From Sinanaerobacter chloroacetimidivorans (GTDB lineage Bacteria; Bacillota; Clostridia; Peptostreptococcales; Anaerovoracaceae), in NCBI RefSeq assembly GCF_018128545.1, contig NZ_JAGSND010000005.1, positions 35,436 through 99,435 of the forward strand: a stretch of 64,000 nucleotides of DNA. The letters run 5' to 3'. Each line of letters begins with the position of its first letter. Within the stretch, counting starts at the first letter, position 1. Below are positions 1 to 7,295 of the stretch, piece after piece. The notes beneath the pieces are model-generated. The model saw nothing but the letters and a program-made list of their open reading frames with translations. It was not told the DNA's origin and ran no database searches. The translations under genes were made by a program, and so were the position numbers.

Positions 1-2
1 AT

Positions 3-596
3 ATTTCTCTGCTGAAAAAACTTGAGCAGGAAATAAAGGAACATAAGATGGCTGAAGAATACATATTATTCATGGCAGATCATGACAGCTTGACAGGGCT
101 GCCGAACAGGAAGCACTATTATCAGGCTTTACGCCGGTTTTTGGAGAAGGGGGCCGAAACAAAGACTCAATTTGCCGTCCTCTTTTTAGACTTGGACAAC
201 CTAAAAGAAATCAACGATACCTACGGCCATGAAGCAGGAGATATCCTGCTCCGCAAAGTGGGCAACCGAATGAAGGCGTCCATTACGGAAAAAGATTTGG
301 CAGCCAGAATTGGCGGTGATGAATTTACTCTTTTGCTGGCAGATATACAGAACAAAGAAGAGGCAACCCTGGCAGCAGACAAGCTCCTTGAAAGAATCAA
401 TCAGCCTATCACCATTTATGGAAATACCGTTTCAGTCAGTGCCAGCATCGGAATCAGTATCTATCCTGAGGATGGAGAAAATGCGGACCTTCTGGTGAAA
501 AAAGCGGATCACCAGATGTATATTGCGAAAAAACAGAAGAAGAACATGACGGCGGAAAGTCCGGACCGGAAATTTGCTTTCAGATCCATTCGGTGA
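3..596 (+). CDS. GGDEF domain protein, C-terminal part (diguanylate cyclase)
   Basis: The reading frame is open from the left edge, so the gene starts upstream; the ATG at 48 is internal. The first residues form a charged helical linker (ISLLKKLEQEIKEHK) of the kind that connects a sensor domain to a GGDEF domain. The domain opens with DHDSLTGLPNR and carries an intact GGDEF active-site motif in ARIGGDEFTLLL. Proteins with this motif make cyclic di-GMP from two GTP. The inhibitory I-site would be RxxD just before it, but here the arginine is replaced (TEKD), so product inhibition may be absent. The sensor input is outside the window. Its end lies 37 bases before the ppaX start. Confidence 0.9.
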   Translation: MSLLKKLEQEIKEHKMAEEYILFMADHDSLTGLPNRKHYYQALRRFLEKGAETKTQFAVLFLDLDNLKEINDTYGHEAGDILLRKVGNRMKASITEKDLAARIGGDEFTLLLADIQNKEEATLAADKLLERINQPITIYGNTVSVSASIGISIYPEDGENADLLVKKADHQMYIAKKQKKNMTAESPDRKFAFRSIR

Positions 597-633
597 TAGA
601 ATAGAAGAAAGCATAAGAAGGAGAATTGTAGAT

Positions 634-1284
634 ATGGCGAAATTGAACACAGTACTTTTTGACTTTGATGGTACTGTAATGGACACAAACAATGTAATCA
701 TCCAATCCTGGCAGCATACCTTCCAAACGGTGGAGGGAAAGGAGCGAACACAGGAAGAGATTGTAAAAACCTTTGGGGAGCCCCTCTTTATCACCATGGA
801 AAGAGTACTTCCTCAGATTCCGGTAGAAGAAGGGGTATCCATCTATAGAGGTTACCACTATGATCATTTCAGTGAATTGATCAGTATTTTTCCCGGTATG
901 CTGGAGTTACTGCAGGAACTGAAAACGAGAAATTTCAAAGTTGGCCTGGTTACTTCAAGACTGAAGCAGACGACCGAAATCGGTTTGAAGAAATATGATA
1001 TGGAACAATATTTTGATACCATTGTCACCTGTGAAGATTGTGAAAAACATAAGCCGGACCCGGAACCCGTGCTCATCGCCCTGGAGAGATTGGGTTCAAA
1101 GCCGGAAGAGACCGTCATGCTGGGAGACAGCATGTTTGATATTCTCTGTGCCAGAAGTGCCGGGGTAAAGGCTGCTCTTGTGGGATGGGCTCTCGCAGTA
1201 AGCGAAGAGGATAAGGCAGGGGCTGACGCACCGGATCTGATCATAGAAACAGCGGAAGAACTTCTGAACTTCCTGGAGCAATAG
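634..1284 (+). CDS. ppaX: HAD-family pyrophosphatase PpaX-like
   Basis: The predicted protein has 216 residues, the length known for PpaX, when the ATG at 634 is used; AAGGAG at 618-623 supports that start over an upstream in-frame one at 574. HAD motif I is FDFDGTVMDT, with nucleophile Asp10 and acid/base Asp12. A basic motif KHKPDPEP and the acidic motif GDSMFD follow. The N-terminal pattern DFDGTxxDTN...QSWxHTF is typical of PpaX, which hydrolyses the pyrophosphate formed by HPr kinase/phosphorylase. A generic phosphoglycolate-phosphatase-like HAD enzyme is the alternative; no hpr or hprK gene is present here to decide. Confidence 0.8.
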   Translation: MAKLNTVLFDFDGTVMDTNNVIIQSWQHTFQTVEGKERTQEEIVKTFGEPLFITMERVLPQIPVEEGVSIYRGYHYDHFSELISIFPGMLELLQELKTRNFKVGLVTSRLKQTTEIGLKKYDMEQYFDTIVTCEDCEKHKPDPEPVLIALERLGSKPEETVMLGDSMFDILCARSAGVKAALVGWALAVSEEDKAGADAPDLIIETAEELLNFLEQ

Positions 1285-1287
1285 ACG

Positions 1288-2022
1288 TTAGAAATCCATG
1301 ACGATGTGGAAGGACACATCGTCTTTTGTATTATTACAACCACGGAAGAATATTCTGTTTCCGTCATAGGCTTTTTCTACGGTAAACGCATCACCGTCCC
1401 GAAGCTCGGATGAGAAGTAGATGTCCATTCTTTTTAAATTTATTAAATCTTCCTGTTCCTTGGAAGTAAAGGAATCGTAGGCAAATTCCACATAACGGCA
1501 ATTGTTTACGTGACCCAGGCAGTCAATATGGCTGGGATGGACTCTTCGCTTTTCCGTAGGGGTATAGTCACGTTCGTCCTTCAAGCTGGGACTGGCCTCT
1601 GTCATAAAGAATTCATGGGGTTCGGGCATCCTGAAAGGCGCTTCTTTCTTCCGGTACACGGTGCGCTTTTCTATATCCAATAGTACGGAATGGCTGGAAC
1701 CCTTGAATATCACTTTGCCTTCCCGGTTTTTAAATACCAGCTCACGCCGGAAATAGGGGCCGCGATGCTGGGAATACCAGGTGCTGCCATAAAGCATCAT
1801 GCCGCTGGTAATGGGAGCTTCTATTTCCACCGACATAGAAATCAAAGCCCAGGCCATGCCGTATTTCATGGTGGTTTCCACATTTGCACTGAAATCCGTC
1901 AGGTGGCGCTCTATCATTTGCTCGAATAGAGTCTGGTAGGCATAGGGCTTTAACTGGAGATATTGGTTAAACAAAGAGACCGTAGCCTCCAATTCATAAG
2001 TACAATCTTTTTCCGCTTTCAT
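1288..2022 (-). CDS. acyl-ACP thioesterase (FatA/FatB-like hot-dog enzyme)
   Basis: This 244-residue protein has the two-hot-dog layout of bacterial acyl-ACP thioesterases, which release free fatty acids from acyl carrier protein. The second half contains HPSHIDCLGHVNNCRYVEFAYD, where the aspartate, the HVNN asparagine region and following residues match the family's catalytic neighbourhood. The start has a modest AGAGGA site. The gene runs convergently against ppaX with three bases between the stops, and it is not in an operon with fatty-acid genes. Family assignment is firm; chain-length preference cannot be read from the sequence. Confidence 0.85.
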   Translation of the reverse strand: MKAEKDCTYELEATVSLFNQYLQLKPYAYQTLFEQMIERHLTDFSANVETTMKYGMAWALISMSVEIEAPITSGMMLYGSTWYSQHRGPYFRRELVFKNREGKVIFKGSSHSVLLDIEKRTVYRKKEAPFRMPEPHEFFMTEASPSLKDERDYTPTEKRRVHPSHIDCLGHVNNCRYVEFAYDSFTSKEQEDLINLKRMDIYFSSELRDGDAFTVEKAYDGNRIFFRGCNNTKDDVSFHIVMDF

Positions 2023-2113
2023 TTTTGTCCTCTGTTTCTGCTAAATTGGGATTCTGCTTCATGGTAACCGATTTGACAAATCGTACCGTTCAGTACCATA
2101 TTACCACTATTTG

Positions 2114-2250
2114 ACTGAAATGAAAAGTCGGTGAAAGATATGCTTTTAAGCTAAATGAGAAGCCGGTGAAAGATATGCTTTTAAACTGAATAAAAAGCGA
2201 TGCAGGGTATGCTTTTAAGCTGAATGAAAAGCGAACAGGATATGCTTTTA
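2114..2250. repeat. tandem repeat, four ~34-base units
   Basis: Four head-to-tail imperfect copies end in the same box, TATGCTTTTA, at 2148, 2183, 2217 and 2250, so the period is 33-35 bases. The front half of each unit resembles CTGAATGAAAAGC. The block fills most of the 334-base gap between the thioesterase start and the first saccharopine-dehydrogenase-like gene. There are no unique spacers, so this is not a CRISPR array. I see no clear promoter in the rest of the gap. Confidence 0.8.
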
Positions 2251-2356
2251 AAAAGACCCGGAATGGGTAGAATATAAGTCGATCTATGGATGCAGGAATC
2301 AAAGGATACATATACTGGTTCTAAAGATTCAATTAACTTTGTTTGGAGGGATAACA

Positions 2357-3628
2357 TTGAAAATTTTAATGATTGGAACAGGCGGCGTCGGAGAGGCGGC
2401 GGCAGTGATCGCAAGCAAGAGGGATCCTAAGGGGTCCTGGCTTGAACTGATGGTACTTGCCAACAGAACTTTGGAAAGAGCGCAGAAGGTGTCTGCCAGG
2501 ATCGGAGACCCAAGATTCCCGGCGGAACAGGTTGATGGCAGAAACCGGGAGGAAGTAAAGGCGCTGATTGATAAATATCAGGTAGACCTTTTGTTTAATG
2601 CCTGTGATCCAAGCCTGAATGAGAGTCTTTTTGATGTTGCATACGAATGCAATATTCACTATATGGACATGGCGCTGAGTCTGGCGGTGCCCCATCCGAC
2701 GGATCCGTACAACAAAACGAACATCAAGATGGGTGACTACCAGTTTGCAAAGCATGAAGACTGGGAAAAGAAAGGCTTGCTGGCCCTTGTAGGCATCGGA
2801 ATCGATCCGGGAGCGGTGAATGTCTTTGCCAGGTATGCGCAAAAGCATTTCTTTGATGAAATTGATGAAATCAGTATAAAAGACGGCGGCAATTTAACGG
2901 CGGAAGGTTATGATATTACTTTTGGATTTTCCATTTGGACTACCATTGATGAATGCCTGAACCCGCCTTATAAGTGGGAAAAAGACAAAGGAATCTATAC
3001 GGTGGAACCTTTTTCAGAACCGGAGCTGTTTACCTTCCCTGACGGTATCGGGGAGCAGGAGCTGGTAAACGTAGAGCATGAAGAAATGGTAATGCTGCCC
3101 AGATATATGGGAGATGCGGCTAAGAAGATGAGCTTTAAATACGGACTGGGATCTGATTTTATTACCATGCTGAAAAATCTTCGTGCCTTAGGCCTTGACG
3201 ATAAGCATGGAACGGTTAAGGGCACAAATCTTTCTCCAAGGGACGTGGTCAGTATGGTAGCTCCAAACCCGGTAGATGTTGCTGATAAAATCAAAGGCAA
3301 ATGCTGTGTGGGTACCCAGGTAACCGGGAAAAAAGACGGACTGGAACGAAAAGTATTTATCTACCAGACCACGGATAATGAAGAAATTATGGCTAGAATC
3401 GGTTCTGGCTGTGTTGTGGGCCAAACGGCCTTTAACCCCATAATGGCTCTTGAATTACTGGCCAAGGGAGTCTGGAGCGGAAAAGGGGTTTTGGGGCCTG
3501 AATGCTTTGATCCCGACCCTTACATCAAACTGTCCGATGAGTACGACTATTACATGGGCGTAATGGAGATGGAATCGGAATACAAGAAAATGCTGGACAA
3601 GAAAGCTTTGCTTTCCTCTATGGCGTAA
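2357..3628 (+). CDS. saccharopine dehydrogenase / carboxynorspermidine dehydrogenase family protein, copy 1
   Basis: The protein (423 residues) opens with a Rossmann nucleotide-binding loop, KILMIGTGGVGEAAAV, followed by the family pattern NACDPSLNESLFDVAYE. The start is taken as TTG at 2357 because GGAGGG at 2345-2350 sits just before it; a TTG at 2339 would place the ribosome site inside the gene. The downstream copy has the same TTG arrangement. Family members are NAD(P)H-dependent reductases that join or split amino acids through a secondary amine (saccharopine, carboxynorspermidine). The substrate here is unknown: no lysine or polyamine gene lies next to the pair. Confidence 0.8.
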   Translation: MKILMIGTGGVGEAAAVIASKRDPKGSWLELMVLANRTLERAQKVSARIGDPRFPAEQVDGRNREEVKALIDKYQVDLLFNACDPSLNESLFDVAYECNIHYMDMALSLAVPHPTDPYNKTNIKMGDYQFAKHEDWEKKGLLALVGIGIDPGAVNVFARYAQKHFFDEIDEISIKDGGNLTAEGYDITFGFSIWTTIDECLNPPYKWEKDKGIYTVEPFSEPELFTFPDGIGEQELVNVEHEEMVMLPRYMGDAAKKMSFKYGLGSDFITMLKNLRALGLDDKHGTVKGTNLSPRDVVSMVAPNPVDVADKIKGKCCVGTQVTGKKDGLERKVFIYQTTDNEEIMARIGSGCVVGQTAFNPIMALELLAKGVWSGKGVLGPECFDPDPYIKLSDEYDYYMGVMEMESEYKKMLDKKALLSSMA

Positions 3629-3820
3629 TCGATAAATTCGCTTATTAATGAGACAGGAAGAGCAAGTGAGTACTTGCAATGCCGTATCAAGTAAGCTACA
3701 TTGAAAGCAGCAGAGTACCGGGGGTGCTTTGCTGAACTTCATCTCGCTTAGCAAAGAAACGTCTCCTGGTAAATTGTCAGAGCTATGCTCGAAAATTTAA
3801 AATCGTTTGGAGGCGAAATT

Positions 3821-5086
3821 TTGAAAATTTTATTGGTAGGAACAGGCGGCGTAGGAGAAGCAGCGGCGGTGATTGCAAGTCAGAGAGATCTGGAGGGTCG
3901 CTGGCTTGAGAAGATGGTGCTTTCCGATTACAATCCGGATCGAGCAGGGGAAGTATCCGAAAAAATCGGCGACGTCAGATTTCCGGCAGAAAAGGTTGAT
4001 GCGAGAAATCCGGATGAGGTAAAATCCTTAATTGAGAAATATCAGATTGATCTTTTGTTTAACGCCTGCGACCCAAGCTTTAACGAAACTCTCTTTGATA
4101 CGGCTTATGAATACGGCATTCATTATATGGATATGGCGCTGACTCTGTCGGTTCCACACCCGACGGACCCCTATCATAAGACGAACATTAAGATGGGAGA
4201 TTACCAGTTTGCAAAGCATGAAGACTGGGTAAACAGCGGAAAGCTTGCTCTTGTTGGGATAGGGATGGACCCGGGAGCGGTGAATGTCTTTGCGCGGTAT
4301 GCGCAGAAGCATTATTTTGATGAAATTGACGAAATCAGCATTAAAGACGGCGGAAATCTTACTGCAGAGGGATATGATATCACCTTTGGGTTTTCCATTT
4401 GGACCACCATCGACGAATGTTTGAATCCACCCTTTAAGTGGGAAAAAGAAAAAGGGATTTATACGGTAGAACCTTTTTCCGAGCCCGAACTGTTTACCTT
4501 TCCGGATGGTATCGGCGAGCAGGAACTTGTGAATGTTGAGCATGAAGAAATGGTCATGCTGCCAAGATTCATGGGAGATGCGGCAAAGAAAATGAGCTTT
4601 AAGTATGGCCTGGGCGCTGATTTTATAACCATGCTGAAAAATATCAAAGCCCTGCGCTTAGACGATAAACATTCAAAAATAAAAGGTACCCGGCTCTCAC
4701 CGAGAGACGTGGTAGGAATGGTAGCTCCGAGTCCTGTGGAGGTTGCCGCCAGTCTAAAAGGAAAATGCTGTGTAGGTACTCAGGTAACCGGTAAAAAAGA
4801 CGGACTTGAGAGAAAGATTTTTATCTATCAGACTACGGACAACGAAGAAATCATGAAACGCATCGGCTGTGGCTGCGTTGTGGGCCAGACGGCCTATAAT
4901 CCTGTGATAGCCATGGAACTGCTTGCAACAGGAGTTTGGCAGGGATGCGGTGTTTTGGGACCTGAATGCTTCGATCCGGATCCGTTTATCAGGCTTGCCG
5001 ATGAATATAATTTCTACATGGGAATGATGGAGATGGAATCGGAATACAAGAAAATGCTGGACAAGAAAGCGCTGCTGAATGTTTGA
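3821..5086 (+). CDS. saccharopine dehydrogenase / carboxynorspermidine dehydrogenase family protein, copy 2
   Basis: This 421-residue protein is a tandem paralogue of the gene ending at 3628. Long stretches are the same, for example around EISIKDGGNLTAEGYDITFG and at the C-terminus MEMESEYKKMLDKKALL. The TTG at 3821 is favoured: GGAGG lies at 3809-3813 and the following residues KILLVGTGGVGEAAAV align with copy 1. A longer form from ATG at 3785 would read through this ribosome site. A 192-base spacer without an evident gene separates the copies. The duplication suggests dosage or slight specialisation. The product joins or cleaves an amino-acid adduct by family rule only. Confidence 0.8.
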   Translation: MKILLVGTGGVGEAAAVIASQRDLEGRWLEKMVLSDYNPDRAGEVSEKIGDVRFPAEKVDARNPDEVKSLIEKYQIDLLFNACDPSFNETLFDTAYEYGIHYMDMALTLSVPHPTDPYHKTNIKMGDYQFAKHEDWVNSGKLALVGIGMDPGAVNVFARYAQKHYFDEIDEISIKDGGNLTAEGYDITFGFSIWTTIDECLNPPFKWEKEKGIYTVEPFSEPELFTFPDGIGEQELVNVEHEEMVMLPRFMGDAAKKMSFKYGLGADFITMLKNIKALRLDDKHSKIKGTRLSPRDVVGMVAPSPVEVAASLKGKCCVGTQVTGKKDGLERKIFIYQTTDNEEIMKRIGCGCVVGQTAYNPVIAMELLATGVWQGCGVLGPECFDPDPFIRLADEYNFYMGMMEMESEYKKMLDKKALLNV

Positions 5087-5147
5087 TGGAGTAAATTTTT
5101 AACAAATAAGAGAACGGTAGTTTTCAAAATATATGATAAAAAGTTTG

Positions 5148-5192
5148 AATGGGGCTGTCGCACCAGCATTTAGTGCGGCAGCCCCATTTTTA
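5148..5192 (+). terminator. rho-independent terminator after the dehydrogenase pair
   Basis: A long stem, AATGGGGCTG(TC)GCAC with its complement GTGCGGCAGCCCCATT, is followed by a short T tract. It closes the tandem dehydrogenase unit and lies about 90 bases before the convergent anti-sigma gene. Confidence 0.85.
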
Positions 5193-5282
5193 AATAGATC
5201 TATTTATAAAAAACCCCTTCTTTGTACTTGTTCAGGTCTATCTGTACTGTTGGCAGCCTTATATTCCATGGCTGACCCACGC

Positions 5283-6422
5283 TCATTCAAATTGAACCTT
5301 GACACCCCTGAATTCAATCCAGTCAATCTGGGAGATATCCAGTATTTCCTGGAAGTTGTAGGTTTTCGTCATGGCATCATTTTCAACGGAGCATCCCGTA
5401 CTTCTTGTCTTGCTTATCGTCCTTCCGTCTTTCATTCCAATGGTCAGGTCATCCTGGCTCAGATCATCCGAAAGATCGCCCTCGCTGGATAGGGGAGGCG
5501 GAGTCCGATCAAACTCGCGGACGCTTTTCCCTTTTACCGAAACCGTGGCTGACAAGGGTGAGATGCTGATGCTTTCGAAAGTGGATTTCCCCTTAAAAAT
5601 ATCCACATCCTTTCCCACCGTAATGGTTTGTGATAAATCCTTATAGTCCAGAGTAAAGTCAACCTTCCATTGTCCATCCACCAGAGGCAGCCATGTCCCG
5701 TCCTGCGTCTCTTCATCCCAATGATAAGTGGTGAAATTCTCAAAGGTCAGGCTTGCCGGCTTTCCGATAAGGTCCTCGTTTACATTGGCTGACAGCACCA
5801 GGCTGATTTTATTGTCTTTCGTATTGCCGTCGGGAAGCTGATCAAAGCTCCATCCCATGGAATTTGCCCCCTCAACAAACAGCCGTTCCAAATCAAAGCG
5901 GTATTGTTCTCTATTTAGAATCATCCCCTCAGGAGCGATGACATCAAAAAGAACATAAAAGGAATATTGGTCACCGATGATCTCTTTCACATCAATGGTA
6001 AGGCCGTTATTTGTCACTTGTTTATGGATCGGTACGCCGGAAGAATTTAAAACCTTTGTCTGTTCGTCTCCTCTCGTGCCCAGATAGCTGAGGAATTTTT
6101 CATCCAGCTGGTAGTAGTAAGCGGCAAAAGATATGGTGAACATAGCCATTACCAGGATGCCTGCCAGGAGCAGGGAACGGAATCTGCGCCTTGGCAGAAG
6201 GGCTCTTGACCTTTCTGGCTCCGATCCGGCGTATTGCGCCATCTTTTCCCTGATCCCATCGGACTCCGATTCGGCGTATTCCGTCATCTTTTCCCTGATC
6301 CCCGCTTTTACCAGTGTTTTTTCGAGGATGCGGGCTTTCTCGTCTTCCGACAAAGGAAGGCTTTCTATTTCCACAGCCTCATGAATATCGTAAATTCGAA
6401 GCATGTCATCGATTCTTTTCAT
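5283..6422 (-). CDS. membrane anti-sigma-like protein with DUF4179-type domain
   Basis: The 379-residue protein has a charged cytoplasmic N-terminus of about 85 residues, with a short internal repeat (GIREKMTEYAESES / GIREKMAQYAGSEP). One membrane helix follows (LLLAGILVMAMFTISFAAYYY), then a large extracytoplasmic region beginning YQLDEKFLSYLGT, the pattern seen in DUF4179 proteins. Its ATG overlaps the sigma gene's stop in an ATGA junction, so the two are translationally coupled. By position and topology it should hold or release the sigma factor in response to an envelope signal. No zinc-finger HxxxCxxC motif is visible, so the anti-sigma contact would be of another type. Confidence 0.75.
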   Translation of the reverse strand: MKRIDDMLRIYDIHEAVEIESLPLSEDEKARILEKTLVKAGIREKMTEYAESESDGIREKMAQYAGSEPERSRALLPRRRFRSLLLAGILVMAMFTISFAAYYYQLDEKFLSYLGTRGDEQTKVLNSSGVPIHKQVTNNGLTIDVKEIIGDQYSFYVLFDVIAPEGMILNREQYRFDLERLFVEGANSMGWSFDQLPDGNTKDNKISLVLSANVNEDLIGKPASLTFENFTTYHWDEETQDGTWLPLVDGQWKVDFTLDYKDLSQTITVGKDVDIFKGKSTFESISISPLSATVSVKGKSVREFDRTPPPLSSEGDLSDDLSQDDLTIGMKDGRTISKTRSTGCSVENDAMTKTYNFQEILDISQIDWIEFRGVKVQFE

Positions 6423-6970
6423 ATAATGATACCCCTTTCGATTAGATGATCCTTAAGCCTCTGTCTCCCTCGATAAAGCTTATTTTCCACCGTTTTATTA
6501 TCCAAGGAAAGCTTGAAAGCGATTTCCGAAATTTTTTTGAAAAAATAATAACGATAAATAAATATTTCCTTATCCGGGGAAGGCATTTCATCGATGGTTT
6601 GCCGAATGATTTCTTTATTGATTGTTTTTGCCGTTTCTTCCTCGTAGTTTACTTCAATATCCAGCTCGATTTCTTCTATCGGCAAAAGATCCTCCGACTT
6701 CTGCATTTTTCTCCGGTAGTCTAAAGCAGTATGCCTGGCAATACCATACAGGTAACTTTTCAGCGGAATCCCGCGATTGGGATCAAACTGCTCAATGTTC
6801 TTCCATAGCTTGCAGAAGATGTCCGAAATACATTCCTCGATTTCTTCCGGCCTGTTTCCGATAATTTTTATCGTGATCCACTTCACAGCACCTCCGTACT
6901 TCTCGATGGCCTCTGCCAACCCCTTGGACGGAGAGCTCTTCAACAGATCTATTAATTGCTGATCATCCAT
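6419..6970 (-). CDS. ECF-type RNA polymerase sigma factor
   Basis: A 183-residue sigma-70-family protein with the region-2 core (EECISDIFCKLWKNIEQFDPNRGIPLKSYLYGIARHTALDYRR) and a region-4 helix-turn-helix (ISEIAFKLSLDNKTVENKLYRGRQRLK). The short length and lack of regions 1 and 3 fit an ECF factor. The start has a good AAAGGGAG site. The overlapping gene behind it encodes a single-pass membrane protein, the usual partner arrangement. Target promoters cannot be stated, though such factors often transcribe their own operon. Confidence 0.9.
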   Translation of the reverse strand: MDDQQLIDLLKSSPSKGLAEAIEKYGGAVKWITIKIIGNRPEEIEECISDIFCKLWKNIEQFDPNRGIPLKSYLYGIARHTALDYRRKMQKSEDLLPIEEIELDIEVNYEEETAKTINKEIIRQTIDEMPSPDKEIFIYRYYFFKKISEIAFKLSLDNKTVENKLYRGRQRLKDHLIERGIII

Positions 6971-6995
6971 TCTATACTCCCTTTCTTAGTCCGAT

Positions 6996-7014
6996 CAATT
7001 TACGATGTAAATTG
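6996..7014. promoter_or_regulatory. perfect inverted repeat upstream of the sigma gene
   Basis: CAATTTAC-GAT-GTAAATTG lies 26 bases before the sigma ATG. It could be an operator or a leader hairpin of the sigma/anti-sigma operon. The rest of the 325-base gap up to addB holds only an addB promoter candidate and AT-rich DNA. Confidence 0.5.
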
Positions 7015-7169
7015 ACGACGGATTTCTGCTGCTTTTTTGTAAGACGTCTACATATATACTTTCGTATGTGGATACGGAAATCACTCAATTATTTTCTGTT
7101 TTTTCTTTCTTACAGAGTAGCATAGATATCGATGTCTGCCAAAACAAAGATGATAATAAAGGGCAGGTA

Positions 7170-7178
7170 TGGTATAAT
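7170..7178 (+). promoter_or_regulatory. extended -10 promoter candidate for addB
   Basis: TGGTATAAT is a match to the extended -10 form TGnTATAAT. It lies about 118 bases before the addB start. A -35 is weak (TGATAA at 7151-7156, 16-base spacing). Confidence 0.5.
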
Positions 7179-7295
7179 GAACACACACTATTGAGAGCCA
7201 GCGTTGCTGAGAGGAAGCGTTCATTGAATCATTATGTCAACTGAAAAAAGGCAGGATTTAATGAACAAAAAACCATGCAGATGAGAAGGGAATTT

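Noticed and set aside
2114..2250. Possible CRISPR array
   Set aside because: Units are contiguous and similar over their whole length; there are no unique spacers and no cas genes.
5133..5492. Plus-strand open frame behind the dehydrogenase pair
   Set aside because: It runs through the terminator stem and antisense to the anti-sigma gene, with no ribosome site.
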